The notes: generated by a model from the sequence alone, not told the origin. DNA of 64,000 nt from Streptococcus infantis (GCF_019929665.1 NZ_JAHZPZ010000001.1:62001-126000), one strand, 5' to 3'. Shown: positions 23,886 through 34,249, counted from the first letter of the stretch. A program made the numbers and translations.

Positions 23886-26800
23886 ATGGCAAAGAGAAAA
23901 GATTTTTCTGAACTAACCAGGGTTCAAATCCCAGCAGCCTTGCATCTCATGCGTATGGGCTATACCTATCTTCCTCGCAATGGGAAGGAGATTGCAGAAA
24001 GAGATCCAGATACCAACATACTTGTATCTGTTTTTAAGGAGCAATTTTTAAAATTTAACAACTACTTGACAGAGTATGACTTTGAGAGAGAACTGGCCAA
24101 TATCAAGTTGGAACTGGATCAAAACGACTTGGGGCGTTCTTTCTTTAAAAGTCTGCAAGGTCAGGAAGATGCCATTTATATTGACTGGGAGCATCCTGAA
24201 GCTAATACCTTCCATCTGGCGCTTGAAGTTACTTGTCAAAATGGTCAGGATGAATTTCGTCCGGATATCGTTATTTTTGTCAATGGTCTGCCTCTTTCTT
24301 ATATCGAAGTGAAACAGCCAAATGCGATTCGTGATGGCAAGACTGGAATTCAGTCAGAGCAGGACAGAACCAGATACCGTTTTGAAAATCGTAAGTTCCG
24401 TCGTTTTAACAATATCACCCAGTTGATATCCTTATCTGATAACTTAGCGTATATCAGTGGACAAGGTCAGCAAAAACAGGGTTCTTATTACGGTTCAAAC
24501 GCCTATTCAAAAACTAAATTTAATGCTTTCAAGGAAGAAAGAGAAGAAGATTTCCTTCATTCCCTTTCCCCTCTAACCGAGGACCAAATCGACTTTGTCC
24601 TAGAAGACATGAAGCGCTTTGCCCTCAAGTCCCAGCCAGAGTTTACAACAAACCTAAAACCTGATACACCTTGCAATACCTTTTTGTCTTCTTTGTACCA
24701 GAAGGAACGCTTGCTCTTTATGCTTCGTTTTGGTCTTGTCTATGTAGAAGAAGAGAGTAAGGACGGTCAGATGCAACTGCAGAAGCACGTCATGCGCTAT
24801 CCTCAGTATTTTGCAACACGTGCTATCGAAGAAACAATTGCAAAAGGTGTTAAGAAAGGGGTTATCTGGCATACCCAAGGTTCAGGTAAGACTGCCTTGG
24901 CTTTCTTCAATATCCGCTATCTGACCGACTATTTCTCAAAACAGGGAATCGTCCCTCAGTTTTACTTTGTCGTCGATCGTCTGGACTTGGCAGACCAAGC
25001 CTTTAAGGAATTTACCAAACGTGGTCTCAAGGTTAAGCGCATCAACAATCCTCAAGAACTCAATCAAAAACAAGACGGATATGATGTGGCTGTTGTTAAT
25101 ATCCAGAAGTTTAAGGATGATTCAGACCTGACCGACCGTTCTGGCTATGATCTCAATCGTCAAAATATTTACTTTATCGATGAAGCCCACCGTTCATACA
25201 ATGAACGTGGTTCCTACCTGCCAAATCTCTATCAGGCAGATACCAAAGCTATTAAGATTGCCTTGACTGGAACGCCATTGATCACCTATAAGAAAGATGG
25301 CAAGACCAAGGAAAGTCATGCGACTACACGTGATATCTTTGGGGACTATATCCACAAATATTACTACAACCAGTCTATCGATGACGGCTTTACCCTTCGC
25401 TTGATGCGAGAAGATATCGAGACTTCGTATAAAGATAATCTTAGATCTATCAACGAAGAAATTCAACGTGGAGGCTTGTCCAAGGAAGATATCTTTGCCC
25501 ATCCGCATTATGTTGAGCCTATGTTGGACTTTATCATCGAGGACTTTAATCGTGCTCGTGATCTGGTCTTTGATGATCAGACCATCGGTGGTATGATTGT
25601 CTGTGATTCGTCCAAGCAGGCGCGTGAGCTTGAAAAGCAATTAGAAGAACGACGTCAAGCAGGCTCAACCACCTTGACTTCCGCTCTCATCCTCCATGAT
25701 GAGGGAGACAAGGAAGAGAAGAAGGACAAGGTAGATGCCTACAAGGAAGGTAAGATTGACCTTATCATCGTCTACTCTATGCTCCTGACAGGTTTTGATG
25801 CACCTCGTCTAAAACGCCTCTACCTAGGGCGCAAGATCAAGGCTCACAATCTTTTGCAAACACTAACCCGTGTCAATCGTCCTTACAAGGACTACCTCTT
25901 TGGCTATGTCATTGACTTTGCGGATATTTCCAAGGAGTTTGACAAGACCAATCGTGCCTATCTGGAAGAGCTCAATCAAGAATATGATACGGCGCTAACA
26001 GGAGAAAATGGCGAGGATGTTTTTGGTTCTCTCTTTGTGTCAGCAGATGAGATTTCGCAAGAGTTGAGCAAGACCGAGCATATCCTCATCGACTATCCAA
26101 CGGACAATCTAGAGTACTTCTCCCAAGCCATCAACGACATCAAGGATAAGAAGCAGTTAATCGATCTTCGTAAGGCCTTGGAGTCTATCAAGCAGTACTA
26201 TAATATCGCCCGTCTCCTCGGCTACCAACACCTACTCCAGCAGATTGACATTGCTCAGATTGCAACCCTGCTCAATGTCCTCTCTAGACGGATGCTGACG
26301 CTATCTCTGATCGATAAACCAGACGATTTCTCCAGTAGGACTCTCTTAAATCTTGCCATGTCTGAAACTAGCTTTAGCTTTGTCAAGATTGCAGAAGAAG
26401 AACTTCGTCTAGCAGCCAATGACCTGGAAGACTTGAAACGTCGAGTTGCAAGTGGTATTAAGAACCAACGTGATGAGAAAGATCCTGAGTGGGTCTCTCT
26501 CTACGAAGAATTCCAGCGCATCATGAAAAAACACCTGATCCATGGCCAAGAAGGCTTCACCATGGAGAATATCAAAGAAACCCAAAAAGACTATGAAGAA
26601 CTCTTTAAGTCCGTGGAGGACTATCATACTCGTATGAGACGCCTAACCATGAACTTTAATGGAGATGAGATGGCAGCTCGTTCCTACAAACACGTGACTA
26701 ACTCGACTATGGTCAGCGAGTTTCCTGCTATTTACCATGTCATCAAGGGTTCTAAAGTCAGACTAGACCGTAAAATCGGTCAAAACCAAGGAGTGCTCGA

Positions 26801-26948
26801 TAATGAGGACTTTCTTAAGAAGATGATTCGAGAAGAAGCTCGGATTGAAATGAAAACCAACCAATCTGCAAGTAGTTTGACAAGAGAGGATTTTAATTAT
26901 ATCGTCGAGTCACTATTTGAAGGATATGAAGAGGAATACCAACACTAA
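23886..26948 (+). CDS. hsdR: Type I restriction enzyme, R subunit
   Basis: 1020 residues. The N-terminal nuclease has PDIVIFVNGLPLSYIEVKQPN, a PD-(D/E)xK site. The translocase has Walker A HTQGSGKTAL, DEAH (FIDEAHRSY), LTGTPL and the QTLTRVNRPY motif VI region. It cuts DNA lacking the modification set by HsdM/HsdS after ATP-driven translocation. AAAGGAAG lies before the ATG. The stop TAA shares its last base with the hsdM ATG. Complete and apparently intact. Confidence 0.95.
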   Translation: MAKRKDFSELTRVQIPAALHLMRMGYTYLPRNGKEIAERDPDTNILVSVFKEQFLKFNNYLTEYDFERELANIKLELDQNDLGRSFFKSLQGQEDAIYIDWEHPEANTFHLALEVTCQNGQDEFRPDIVIFVNGLPLSYIEVKQPNAIRDGKTGIQSEQDRTRYRFENRKFRRFNNITQLISLSDNLAYISGQGQQKQGSYYGSNAYSKTKFNAFKEEREEDFLHSLSPLTEDQIDFVLEDMKRFALKSQPEFTTNLKPDTPCNTFLSSLYQKERLLFMLRFGLVYVEEESKDGQMQLQKHVMRYPQYFATRAIEETIAKGVKKGVIWHTQGSGKTALAFFNIRYLTDYFSKQGIVPQFYFVVDRLDLADQAFKEFTKRGLKVKRINNPQELNQKQDGYDVAVVNIQKFKDDSDLTDRSGYDLNRQNIYFIDEAHRSYNERGSYLPNLYQADTKAIKIALTGTPLITYKKDGKTKESHATTRDIFGDYIHKYYYNQSIDDGFTLRLMREDIETSYKDNLRSINEEIQRGGLSKEDIFAHPHYVEPMLDFIIEDFNRARDLVFDDQTIGGMIVCDSSKQARELEKQLEERRQAGSTTLTSALILHDEGDKEEKKDKVDAYKEGKIDLIIVYSMLLTGFDAPRLKRLYLGRKIKAHNLLQTLTRVNRPYKDYLFGYVIDFADISKEFDKTNRAYLEELNQEYDTALTGENGEDVFGSLFVSADEISQELSKTEHILIDYPTDNLEYFSQAINDIKDKKQLIDLRKALESIKQYYNIARLLGYQHLLQQIDIAQIATLLNVLSRRMLTLSLIDKPDDFSSRTLLNLAMSETSFSFVKIAEEELRLAANDLEDLKRRVASGIKNQRDEKDPEWVSLYEEFQRIMKKHLIHGQEGFTMENIKETQKDYEELFKSVEDYHTRMRRLTMNFNGDEMAARSYKHVTNSTMVSEFPAIYHVIKGSKVRLDRKIGQNQGVLDNEDFLKKMIREEARIEMKTNQSASSLTREDFNYIVESLFEGYEEEYQH

Positions 26949-28552
26949 TGAATGAAACATACAAAGTCCAAGTCCAAGGCTTGGTAGATGATTTGAAAGC
27001 CGTCTTTACCCACGCGGGATTAGGAGGAGAAGCGGGTGAATACAAACTCCTCACCCAGTCCTTCCTCTACAAATTTTTAAACGACAAGTTTTTGTATCAA
27101 GCCAAGGTCCTAGATGAATCCAACACCTATGAAAACTTGTTGGCTATGAGTGAGGAAGATTATGACTGGCTTTTGGAGGATATTGGTACTAGCACGGCTT
27201 GGCTCAAGCCTAACCAGTTGATCGAGACCCTCCACCGTCAGCAAAATGAGTCGAGTTTCTACGAAACTTTTGAGAACACACTCAACCAAATCGCTATTGA
27301 CAATAACGATATCTTCTCAGTGCATACGGATGGGGATACTGCCATTCGTCTTTTTGATGAACGTTTGATTACGGATACCATCTCAGATAGCAGTAAGCGT
27401 AATGAAGTCGCAAAGGCCATCATCAATCTTCTTGCACGCGTTAAGTTTGATGAGAGCATTTTTTCACAAGGTTTTGACTTTTTCTCAACCCTCTTTGAGT
27501 ACATGATCAAGGACTACAACAAAGATGGTGGTGGCAAGTATGCTGAGTACTACACGCCTCACTCTGTGGCTAAGATTATCGCGGATATCTTGGTGGGAGA
27601 TGATAAGCCTCAAAACGTGCGCATCTATGACCCATCAGCTGGTTCTGGAACCTTGCTTATGAACTTGGCTAGTCGTATCGGTGTAGACAAGACCACTGTC
27701 TATAGTCAGGATATCTCGCAAAAATCATCGAATCTCCTCCGTCTCAATCTGATCTTGAATGGCCTTCAACACTCCATTCACAATATCGTACAGGGAAATA
27801 CTATCATCGCCAACCGTCATTCTGAAAAGATGGACTATATCGTGTCCAACCCTCCTTTCAAGCTGGACTTTTCAGAGTGGCGTGACCAAGTGGAGACCTT
27901 GCCAGAGGCTAGTGAACGCTTCTTTGCAGGTGTGCCAAAGGTTCCAGCTAAGTCTAAGGACAAGATGGCGATTTATGAGCTCTTTGTCCAGCATATCATC
28001 TACTCCTTGAAGCCAGATGGTCAAGCAGCTGTTGTCTTGCCGACAGGTTTTATCACAGCCCAGTCAGGGATTGACAAGACCATCCGCCAACACTTGGTGG
28101 ACAACCAAATGCTGGCAGGTGTCGTTTCCATGCCGTCCAATATCTTTGCGACGACAGGTACCAACGTCTCTATTCTCTTTATCGATAAGAAAAACAAGGG
28201 GGATGTCGTCCTGATCGACGCCTCAAACCTCGGAACTAAGGTCAAGGAAGGCAAGAACCAAAAGACTGTCCTTTCTCCTGAAGAAGAGCAGAAGATCGTC
28301 GAGACCTTTATCAAGAAAGAAGCCGTCGAGGACTTTTCTGTCACCGTCTCTTATGAGGACATCAAGGAGAAAAACTACTCTCTCAGCGCAGGCCAATACT
28401 TTGACATCAAGATTGACTATGTAGATATCACAGCAGAAGAGTTTGACGCCAAAATGACCGCCTTTCAAAACAAACTCTCTGACCTCTTCCAGCAATCGCA
28501 TGCACTGGAGCAGGAGATTGAAGAGCAAATGAAGGGGATTAAGTATGAGTGA
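26948..28552 (+). CDS. hsdM: Type I restriction-modification DNA methyltransferase, M subunit
   Basis: 534 residues. An N-terminal HsdM helical domain is followed by the AdoMet site DPSAGSGTLLMNL (motif I) and the N6-adenine catalytic NPPF motif (DYIVSNPPFKLD). Starts on the last base of the hsdR stop and overlaps hsdS by eight bases, so R, M and S are made from one transcript. Intact. Confidence 0.96.
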   Translation: MNETYKVQVQGLVDDLKAVFTHAGLGGEAGEYKLLTQSFLYKFLNDKFLYQAKVLDESNTYENLLAMSEEDYDWLLEDIGTSTAWLKPNQLIETLHRQQNESSFYETFENTLNQIAIDNNDIFSVHTDGDTAIRLFDERLITDTISDSSKRNEVAKAIINLLARVKFDESIFSQGFDFFSTLFEYMIKDYNKDGGGKYAEYYTPHSVAKIIADILVGDDKPQNVRIYDPSAGSGTLLMNLASRIGVDKTTVYSQDISQKSSNLLRLNLILNGLQHSIHNIVQGNTIIANRHSEKMDYIVSNPPFKLDFSEWRDQVETLPEASERFFAGVPKVPAKSKDKMAIYELFVQHIIYSLKPDGQAAVVLPTGFITAQSGIDKTIRQHLVDNQMLAGVVSMPSNIFATTGTNVSILFIDKKNKGDVVLIDASNLGTKVKEGKNQKTVLSPEEEQKIVETFIKKEAVEDFSVTVSYEDIKEKNYSLSAGQYFDIKIDYVDITAEEFDAKMTAFQNKLSDLFQQSHALEQEIEEQMKGIKYE

Positions 28553-29699
28553 GTTTGTTAGTTTATTAAAGACTTGTGAAATTACGACTGGGAAATTAGA
28601 TTCGAATGCGATGGTTAATGGGGGAAAGTATCCATTTTTTACTTGTGCACCTAATCCCTTATCTATCAATACTTACAGTTTTGATGATGATGTTATTCTT
28701 CTTGCTGGTAATAATGCCTCTGGAAAGTTTCACTGTCAAAGATATACAGGGAAATTTGATGCTTATCAACGAACTTATGTCATTACAGCAAAAAATAACT
28801 TTAATATAGATTATATCTATTATTATTTAAAAATGAATCTTTTATCTTTTTCAAAAAAGGCTCAGGGTTCGCAGACAAAATTTCTTACAATGAAAATTCT
28901 TAATGATTTTGTAATTAAGAATATTAGTTTAGATAATCAAATTAAGATATCATCTGTTTTAAAAAATATTGACCAAAAAATCCAAATCAACAACCAAATC
29001 AACCAAGAGTTGGAAGCCATGGCAAAGACCCTCTATGACTACTGGTTTGTGCAGTTTGATTTCCCAGACCAGAATGGCAAACCCTACAAATCATCAGGCG
29101 GAAAGATGGTCTATAACCCAGAACTCAAACGCGAAATCCCAGAGGGGTGGGGAGTTGAGAATCTTTTTAATGTCGCAGAAGTTCAGTATGGCTATCCTTT
29201 TAGTACTGATTATTTTAATAGTACCGGCGAAGGTGTTCCGGTGATTAGAATTAGAGACATTCTTGGAAATGATACCACTAATTATTCTACAGAAGAAGTA
29301 GAAGATAAATATAAAATTAATGTTGGTGATGTTTTAATTGGTATGGATGGGAATTTCCATATGAATTATTGGATTAAAGAGGATTGTTATCTTAATCAAC
29401 GAGTTGTAAAAGTAAATAGTGATAAATTACCTAATATGGTACTTAAATATCAGATTGAACCTTTTATCAAATTGAGAGAAAAATCAGTCTCAAGAACAAC
29501 AGTAGGTCATTTAAGTGATAAAGACTTAAAAGCAATCAATGTTATTCTACCTAAAGAGAAGTATTTATCTCCAATTTTTGAAAGGTTTGAAAATATATTA
29601 AAGAATATAATCATCAATCAACAACAAAACCAAGAACTCACCCAACTGCGCGATTGGCTCTTGCCAATGCTGATGAATGGACAGGTGAAGGTGGAGTAG
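28545..29699 (+). CDS. hsdS: Type I restriction specificity subunit
   Basis: 384 residues with two target-recognition domains (about 5-140 and 200-350) separated by a conserved helical spacer (QINNQINQELEAMAKTLYDYWF) and ended by a second one (NQQQNQELTQLRDWLLPML). The recognition domains are clearly more AT-rich than the spacers, the mosaic expected when domains are swapped by recombination. No second hsdS copy, inverted fragment or recombinase gene lies nearby, so phase variation by inversion is not indicated here. Sequence specificity cannot be predicted by eye. Confidence 0.93.
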   Translation: MSEFVSLLKTCEITTGKLDSNAMVNGGKYPFFTCAPNPLSINTYSFDDDVILLAGNNASGKFHCQRYTGKFDAYQRTYVITAKNNFNIDYIYYYLKMNLLSFSKKAQGSQTKFLTMKILNDFVIKNISLDNQIKISSVLKNIDQKIQINNQINQELEAMAKTLYDYWFVQFDFPDQNGKPYKSSGGKMVYNPELKREIPEGWGVENLFNVAEVQYGYPFSTDYFNSTGEGVPVIRIRDILGNDTTNYSTEEVEDKYKINVGDVLIGMDGNFHMNYWIKEDCYLNQRVVKVNSDKLPNMVLKYQIEPFIKLREKSVSRTTVGHLSDKDLKAINVILPKEKYLSPIFERFENILKNIIINQQQNQELTQLRDWLLPMLMNGQVKVE

Positions 29700-29799
29700 A
29701 GGAATCTAAACTAAAAGAGATTTGCATGTTTGGAAAATAAATTTCTGCTAGAGTCTATATCTATTCCAACAGGTTTTATAGCTTTGTAAGAAACGACAA

Positions 29800-29828
29800 T
29801 TGACAGGGAATCCTAACTAGTTTAATGT
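29800..29828 (+). promoter_or_regulatory. Promoter of the Fic gene
   Basis: TTGACA (29800-29805), 17 bases, TAATGT (29823-29828), 57 bases before the chosen ATG. Confidence 0.55.
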
Positions 29829-29885
29829 GGTAGAATAGATAGAATGTAAAGATTTTACTTGAAGATTTACTTAGAAAGGAAGAGC

Positions 29886-30875
29886 ATGACCCCCAACTAT
29901 AAAATAACAGAAGAAATATTGAATCTCGTGCAGAAGATTTCTGAGTTGGCGACTCAGCTTTCTTTCGAAACGAGGGAATTACACCTACGCAAGGAAAATC
30001 GGATTCGCTCCATCCAGTCTTCCCTTGCCATTGAGAATAATAGTCTTTCTTTGGAGCAGGTGACAGATGTTATAGAGGGAAAAAGAGTTTTAGGCCCTCT
30101 TAAGGATATCCATGAGGTCCAAAATGCTTATGAAGCTTATGAGAAGGTTTTTCGCTTAAATCCATATAGTATAGATGATTTTTTATTAGCTCATCGATTG
30201 TTGACCCAGGATTTGGTCAAGCATCCAGGACAATTTCGATTAGGAGATGTTGGTGTTTTTGATGGAGCAGGGAAAGTTGTTCACCTTGGAGCGAGACCCC
30301 AGTTTGTTCCTAATCTGGTATCGGATTTATTTGCTTGGGCTGAGTCCAGCCATATATCTGATATTGTCAAATCTTGTATCGTGCATTTTGAGTTAGAAAT
30401 TATTCATCCTTTTGAGGATGGGAACGGTCGTATGGGTCGGATGTGGCAAAGCCTAATTTTGAGTAGATGGAATCCGTTATTTGAGTGGCTTCCTGTCGAG
30501 TCTGTTATTTACCGACATCAGTCAGGATATTACCAAGCCTTAACAGAGAGTAATGAAGCCAATGATTCTACTAGATTTATCCAATTTATGCTTGAAGCGA
30601 TTTTAGAAACCTTGCTTGATTATGGTCAGCAAAAAATTGATAGTAGGAACAAGTCGGTTAAAGTGCTTTTGAAACCACGTGAGTTAGCTATTTTTGAAAA
30701 AATAGAGTCTTATCTTATAGAGCATTATCAGATAACAAATGCAATTGCACAAGAACTAACAGGTTTAAGTGCGGCAACCATGCGTCGTTATCTCCAACTA
30801 TTTGTAAATCAAGGTTTATTAGAAAAATCAGGAACTACAAAAAACACTATTTATTCGCTCATATTCCGCTCATAA
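29886..30875 (+). CDS. Fic-domain protein (probable AMP transferase) with C-terminal winged helix
   Basis: 329 residues from the ATG at 29886 (AAAGGAAG upstream; a TTG at 29859 is weaker). Contains the active-site motif HPFEDGNGRMGR near residue 180. An N-terminal SSLAIEN matches the (S/T)xxxE(G/N) inhibitory helix, so this is a self-inhibited class II Fic protein. The last 65 residues look like a winged helix-turn-helix (ITNAIAQELTGLSAATMRRYLQLF). Fic enzymes usually AMPylate proteins. Such genes often sit beside type I restriction systems, as here; target unknown. Confidence 0.88.
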   Translation: MTPNYKITEEILNLVQKISELATQLSFETRELHLRKENRIRSIQSSLAIENNSLSLEQVTDVIEGKRVLGPLKDIHEVQNAYEAYEKVFRLNPYSIDDFLLAHRLLTQDLVKHPGQFRLGDVGVFDGAGKVVHLGARPQFVPNLVSDLFAWAESSHISDIVKSCIVHFELEIIHPFEDGNGRMGRMWQSLILSRWNPLFEWLPVESVIYRHQSGYYQALTESNEANDSTRFIQFMLEAILETLLDYGQQKIDSRNKSVKVLLKPRELAIFEKIESYLIEHYQITNAIAQELTGLSAATMRRYLQLFVNQGLLEKSGTTKNTIYSLIFRS

Positions 30876-30943
30876 TTCGCTCATTTTATAGATATAACTT
30901 TGTTTCCGTATTTCCTGGGAACTAGTAGAAAGTTAGGAGAAAT

Positions 30944-31348
30944 ATGGAAAACAACAGCCAACGTGCCCTTTGTCAGCAACTCTGGGCGGAAAATAAGTAC
31001 CTTGTTTTGAGCCATTCCAGCAATATTTACAAGGACATTCGCCAGTATCTCAAGCAAGAAGTGGTGGAGCTGAGTCAGGTTCAAGAGATGATTGACCGTG
31101 CCTGCCAGATTCCAGAACACAGGGGTCAGGTTTGCAACGCTTTTCAGCATATTTGGGGCTATTTTAAAAAGCAAGCCAGCCTTAACGAGCGCAGAGATTA
31201 TATGCTCTTGTTGGATCGCTACCGCTTTGGTCAAGCTTCCAAGGAAGACTTGATTGCTCAGACGAAAGATTTGCTTGAACGATACCCAAATGCATATCTG
31301 CAACATTCTACCTTGCTGGAAGGAGACTCCCATGAGACTTTGGCATGA
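30944..31348 (+). CDS. YbgA-like DUF1722 protein
   Basis: 134 residues starting after AGGAG. The sequence (LWAENKYLVLSHSSNIYKDI...VCNAFQHIWGYFKK...RRDYMLLLDRYRFGQ) matches the DUF1722/YbgA domain, which is often found with or fused to DNA repair proteins. It overlaps the pyrimidine-dimer glycosylase-like gene by 17 bases, which argues for shared function in UV-damage repair. The molecular role is not established. Confidence 0.75.
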   Translation: MENNSQRALCQQLWAENKYLVLSHSSNIYKDIRQYLKQEVVELSQVQEMIDRACQIPEHRGQVCNAFQHIWGYFKKQASLNERRDYMLLLDRYRFGQASKEDLIAQTKDLLERYPNAYLQHSTLLEGDSHETLA

Positions 31349-31694
31349 GGCTTTGATTTCACAGCTTCCCCGTCCTCAGCTCTTGGGGCAGCATCGAGAG
31401 TGCTGTGCCCTTCGTGGCAATGGTTGGGGCAGAAAACATGCGACGGTGGACTATGTTTTTACCCACTCGCCCTATCGTCTCTATGCCTATCATGACTTGA
31501 TCATGGGGGAGATGGAGCGTCGTGGCTACAATGTCAGTCCGGAGTGGCTGGACAAGAACTACCGGGGCAAGACCTGCCCTCCTTATCAAGACTTAGCAGA
31601 GGAAAAGCTGAACAGTCCTATCTATAGCGAGCATGACCATGCCTACTATGAGGAGTGTCTGGCTAATCTCCGTGAAAAGGGGATCAACCTATAG
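31332..31694 (+). CDS. Pyrimidine dimer DNA glycosylase-like protein
   Basis: 120 residues from the ATG at 31332 (AAGGAGAC upstream) rather than the longer open frame from 31254, which lies inside the previous gene. Begins MRLWHEALISQLPRPQLLGQHRE and has CCALRGNGWGRKHATVDYVF, the conserved blocks of the Pyr_excise/T4 endonuclease V-like family. Members remove UV-induced pyrimidine dimers. Coupled to the DUF1722 gene. Confidence 0.75.
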   Translation: MRLWHEALISQLPRPQLLGQHRECCALRGNGWGRKHATVDYVFTHSPYRLYAYHDLIMGEMERRGYNVSPEWLDKNYRGKTCPPYQDLAEEKLNSPIYSEHDHAYYEECLANLREKGINL

Positions 31695-31790
31695 TCTTTT
31701 CTAATACCAAGCCATAGGTAGCTTTCAATTCAATATTTTTTTGCGCAGAACACAGCAACCTTGAAAGCCTACTAATCTTTATCTATCAAA

Positions 31791-31822
31791 GGATTTGGGG
31801 AATCTTCTCCAAATCTTTTTTT
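31791..31822 (+). terminator. Terminator before metE
   Basis: GATTTGGGG-AATCTT-CTCCAAATC followed by seven T. It ends 15 bases before the MET-box. Confidence 0.8.
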
Positions 31823-31836
31823 GTCTTTTAAATCGA

Positions 31837-31857
31837 GATATAGTTTCAAACTATATC
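31837..31857 (+). promoter_or_regulatory. MET-box operator (MetR/MtaR-type LysR regulator site)
   Basis: A perfect 21-bp palindrome: GATATAGTTT, a central C, then its inverse AAACTATATC. This matches the TATAGTTT-N-AAACTATA box described for MetR/MtaR-controlled methionine genes in streptococci. A weak promoter (TTATAC, 17 bases, TAAGAT at 31901-31906) lies just downstream, suiting an activator. A second half-site-like GATAGTTTCAA occurs at 31904. Confidence 0.8.
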
Positions 31858-31937
31858 AAAGCCTAATTTTTTACAATTATACAGACAGTTTCTTTTCTGT
31901 TAAGATAGTTTCAACAACAATTTTTGGAGGACAAAAC

Positions 31938-34187
31938 ATGTCAACTACAATTATCGGTTTCCCTCGTTTGGGTGAATTCCGCGAATTAAAATTTACAACT
32001 GAAAAATACTTTAGAAAAGAAATCTCAGAAGAAGAACTCTTGGCTGCTGCTAAAGAATTGCGCGCTAAACACTGGAATATCGTCAAAGAAAAAGGCATCA
32101 CTGAAATCCCATCAAATGACTTTTCTCACTATGACAACTTCCTAGATGCTGCTTTCCTTTTCAACGTAGTTCCTGCATCTGTTCAAAACTTGGAATTGTC
32201 TGATCTTGAACGTTACTTTGCATTAGGACGTGGTTACCAAGGGGAAAAAGGGGATGTTCGTGCCCTTCCGATGAAGAAATGGTTCAACACCAACTATCAC
32301 TACATCGTTCCTAAATTTGAAAAAGACACTCAAGTAAAATTAGCAGGTCACAAGATCTTTGATGAGTTCCAAGAAGCTAAAGAACTTGGTCTTAACACTC
32401 GTCCTGTCCTTGTAGGTCCATTCACTTTCCTTCAATTGTCAGACTATGAAGAAGGCGTGAAAGCAGAAGACTTCGTAGATAGCTTAGTAGCTGCTTACCA
32501 AGATGTTTTTGCTAAATTGGCTGAACTTGGTGCAACTCGTATCCAACTCGATGAAGCTGCTCTTGTCAAAGATTTGACAGAAGAAGAAAAAGCTCTCTTC
32601 TTGAACCTTTACAACAAATTGTTGGCTGACAAGAAAGGCCTTGAAGTCTTGCTTCAAACATACTTCGGTGACGTTCGTGACGTTTACGCTGACCTTGTGA
32701 AATTGCCAGTAGATGCGATCGGTCTTGACTTCGTTGAAGGTAAGAAAACTCTTGAACTCGTTAAAGGTGGATTCCCAGCTGACAAGACTCTTTATGCAGG
32801 TATTGTCAATGGTAAGAACATCTGGCGTAACAACTACGAAAAGAGCTTGGCTGTTCTTGAGCAAATCCCTGCTGAAAACATTGTTTTGACAAGCTCATGC
32901 TCACTTCTTCATGTGCCATTTACAACTGCTAACGAAGAATTTGAACCAGCTATCTTGAACCATTTTGCATTTGCAGTTGAAAAATTGGATGAAATCCGTG
33001 ACTTGGATGCTATCCGCAACGGTCAAGGGGCAGAAGCTCTTGCAGCAAACAAAGAACTCTTTGCGACTGAACGTGTTGGTAAAAATGCTGAACTTCGTGC
33101 TCGTATCGCTGGATTGACAGACGCAGACTACACTCGTTTGCCAGCCTTTGCTGAACGTGAAGCTATCCAAGAAGATGCCTTCAAACTTCCAGCTCTTCCA
33201 ACAACAACAATCGGTTCATTCCCTCAAACTAAGGAAGTTCGTGCTAAACGTTTGGCCTTCCGTAAGGCTGAATTGTCACAAGAAGAATACGATGCCTTCC
33301 TTGCTGAAACTATCGACGAATGGATCAAATGGCAAGAAGAAGTTGGATTTGACGTGCTTGTACACGGTGAATTCGAACGTAATGACATGGTTGAGTACTT
33401 CGGTCAAAACTTGTCAGGTTACCTCTTCTCTAAGAATGGTTGGGTACAATCATACGGTATGCGTGGGGTTAAACCACCAATCATCTGGGGAGATGTGACT
33501 CGTCTCAACCCAATCACTGTAAAATGGTCTAGCTATGCACAAAGCCGTACTGATAAACCTGTTAAAGGTATGTTGACTGGACCTGTTACCATCCTTAACT
33601 GGTCATTCCCACGTGAAGACATCTCTATCAAGGATTCTACTCTTCAAATCGCTCTTGCAATCAAGGATGAAGTTCTTGACCTTGAAGCTGCAGGCGTGAA
33701 AATCATCCAAATCGACGAGGCTGCTCTTCGTGAGAAATTGCCACTCCGTCGTAGCGACTGGTACGAAGACTACCTTGACTGGGCTATTCCAGCCTTCCGC
33801 TTGGTACACTCAACAGTAGCACCAGATACACAAATCCACACTCACATGTGTTACTCAGAATTTACAGATATCATCCCAGCTATCGACAACATGGATGCAG
33901 ACGTTATCTCATTTGAAGCTAGCCGTTCAAATCTTGAAATCTTGGACGAACTCAAAGCTCAAAACTTCCAGACAGAAGTGGGTCCTGGAGTTTACGATAT
34001 CCACTCTCCTCGTGTGCCTAACGAAGGCGAAATCGACCACACCATCGAAGCCATCCTTGCCAAAGTACCAAGCAAGAAAGTATGGATCAACCCTGACTGT
34101 GGTTTGAAAACACGTGGTATCCCAGAAACGAAAGAAAGCTTGATCCGCCTTGTAGACGCTGCGAAAGCTGCACGTGAGAAATTGTAA
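31938..34187 (+). CDS. metE: Cobalamin-independent methionine synthase
   Basis: 749 residues from the ATG at 31938, with TTGGAGG seven bases upstream; the open frame extends further but without a ribosome site. Two homologous barrels; the C-terminal one has the zinc ligands in HTHMCYSEF and [10 protein letters not shown]. Transfers the methyl group of methyltetrahydrofolate to homocysteine. metF follows 62 bases downstream, forming the standard streptococcal metEF operon under a MET-box. Confidence 0.97.
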   Translation: MSTTIIGFPRLGEFRELKFTTEKYFRKEISEEELLAAAKELRAKHWNIVKEKGITEIPSNDFSHYDNFLDAAFLFNVVPASVQNLELSDLERYFALGRGYQGEKGDVRALPMKKWFNTNYHYIVPKFEKDTQVKLAGHKIFDEFQEAKELGLNTRPVLVGPFTFLQLSDYEEGVKAEDFVDSLVAAYQDVFAKLAELGATRIQLDEAALVKDLTEEEKALFLNLYNKLLADKKGLEVLLQTYFGDVRDVYADLVKLPVDAIGLDFVEGKKTLELVKGGFPADKTLYAGIVNGKNIWRNNYEKSLAVLEQIPAENIVLTSSCSLLHVPFTTANEEFEPAILNHFAFAVEKLDEIRDLDAIRNGQGAEALAANKELFATERVGKNAELRARIAGLTDADYTRLPAFAEREAIQEDAFKLPALPTTTIGSFPQTKEVRAKRLAFRKAELSQEEYDAFLAETIDEWIKWQEEVGFDVLVHGEFERNDMVEYFGQNLSGYLFSKNGWVQSYGMRGVKPPIIWGDVTRLNPITVKWSSYAQSRTDKPVKGMLTGPVTILNWSFPREDISIKDSTLQIALAIKDEVLDLEAAGVKIIQIDEAALREKLPLRRSDWYEDYLDWAIPAFRLVHSTVAPDTQIHTHMCYSEFTDIIPAIDNMDADVISFEASRSNLEILDELKAQNFQTEVGPGVYDIHSPRVPNEGEIDHTIEAILAKVPSKKVWINPDCGLKTRGIPETKESLIRLVDAAKAAREKL

Positions 34188-34249
34188 GAAAAGACAATTC
34201 TCTCTACACGGTTGATCAGTAAGAAATCAACTAGAAAAGGTTCATACAT

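Noticed and set aside
25194..25640. Antisense ORF inside hsdR
   Set aside because: Low-complexity shadow of the coding strand, no start signal.
28545..29699. Possible phase-variable hsdS locus
   Set aside because: No second or truncated hsdS, no inverted copy of the spacer sequences and no recombinase gene in the surrounding sequence.
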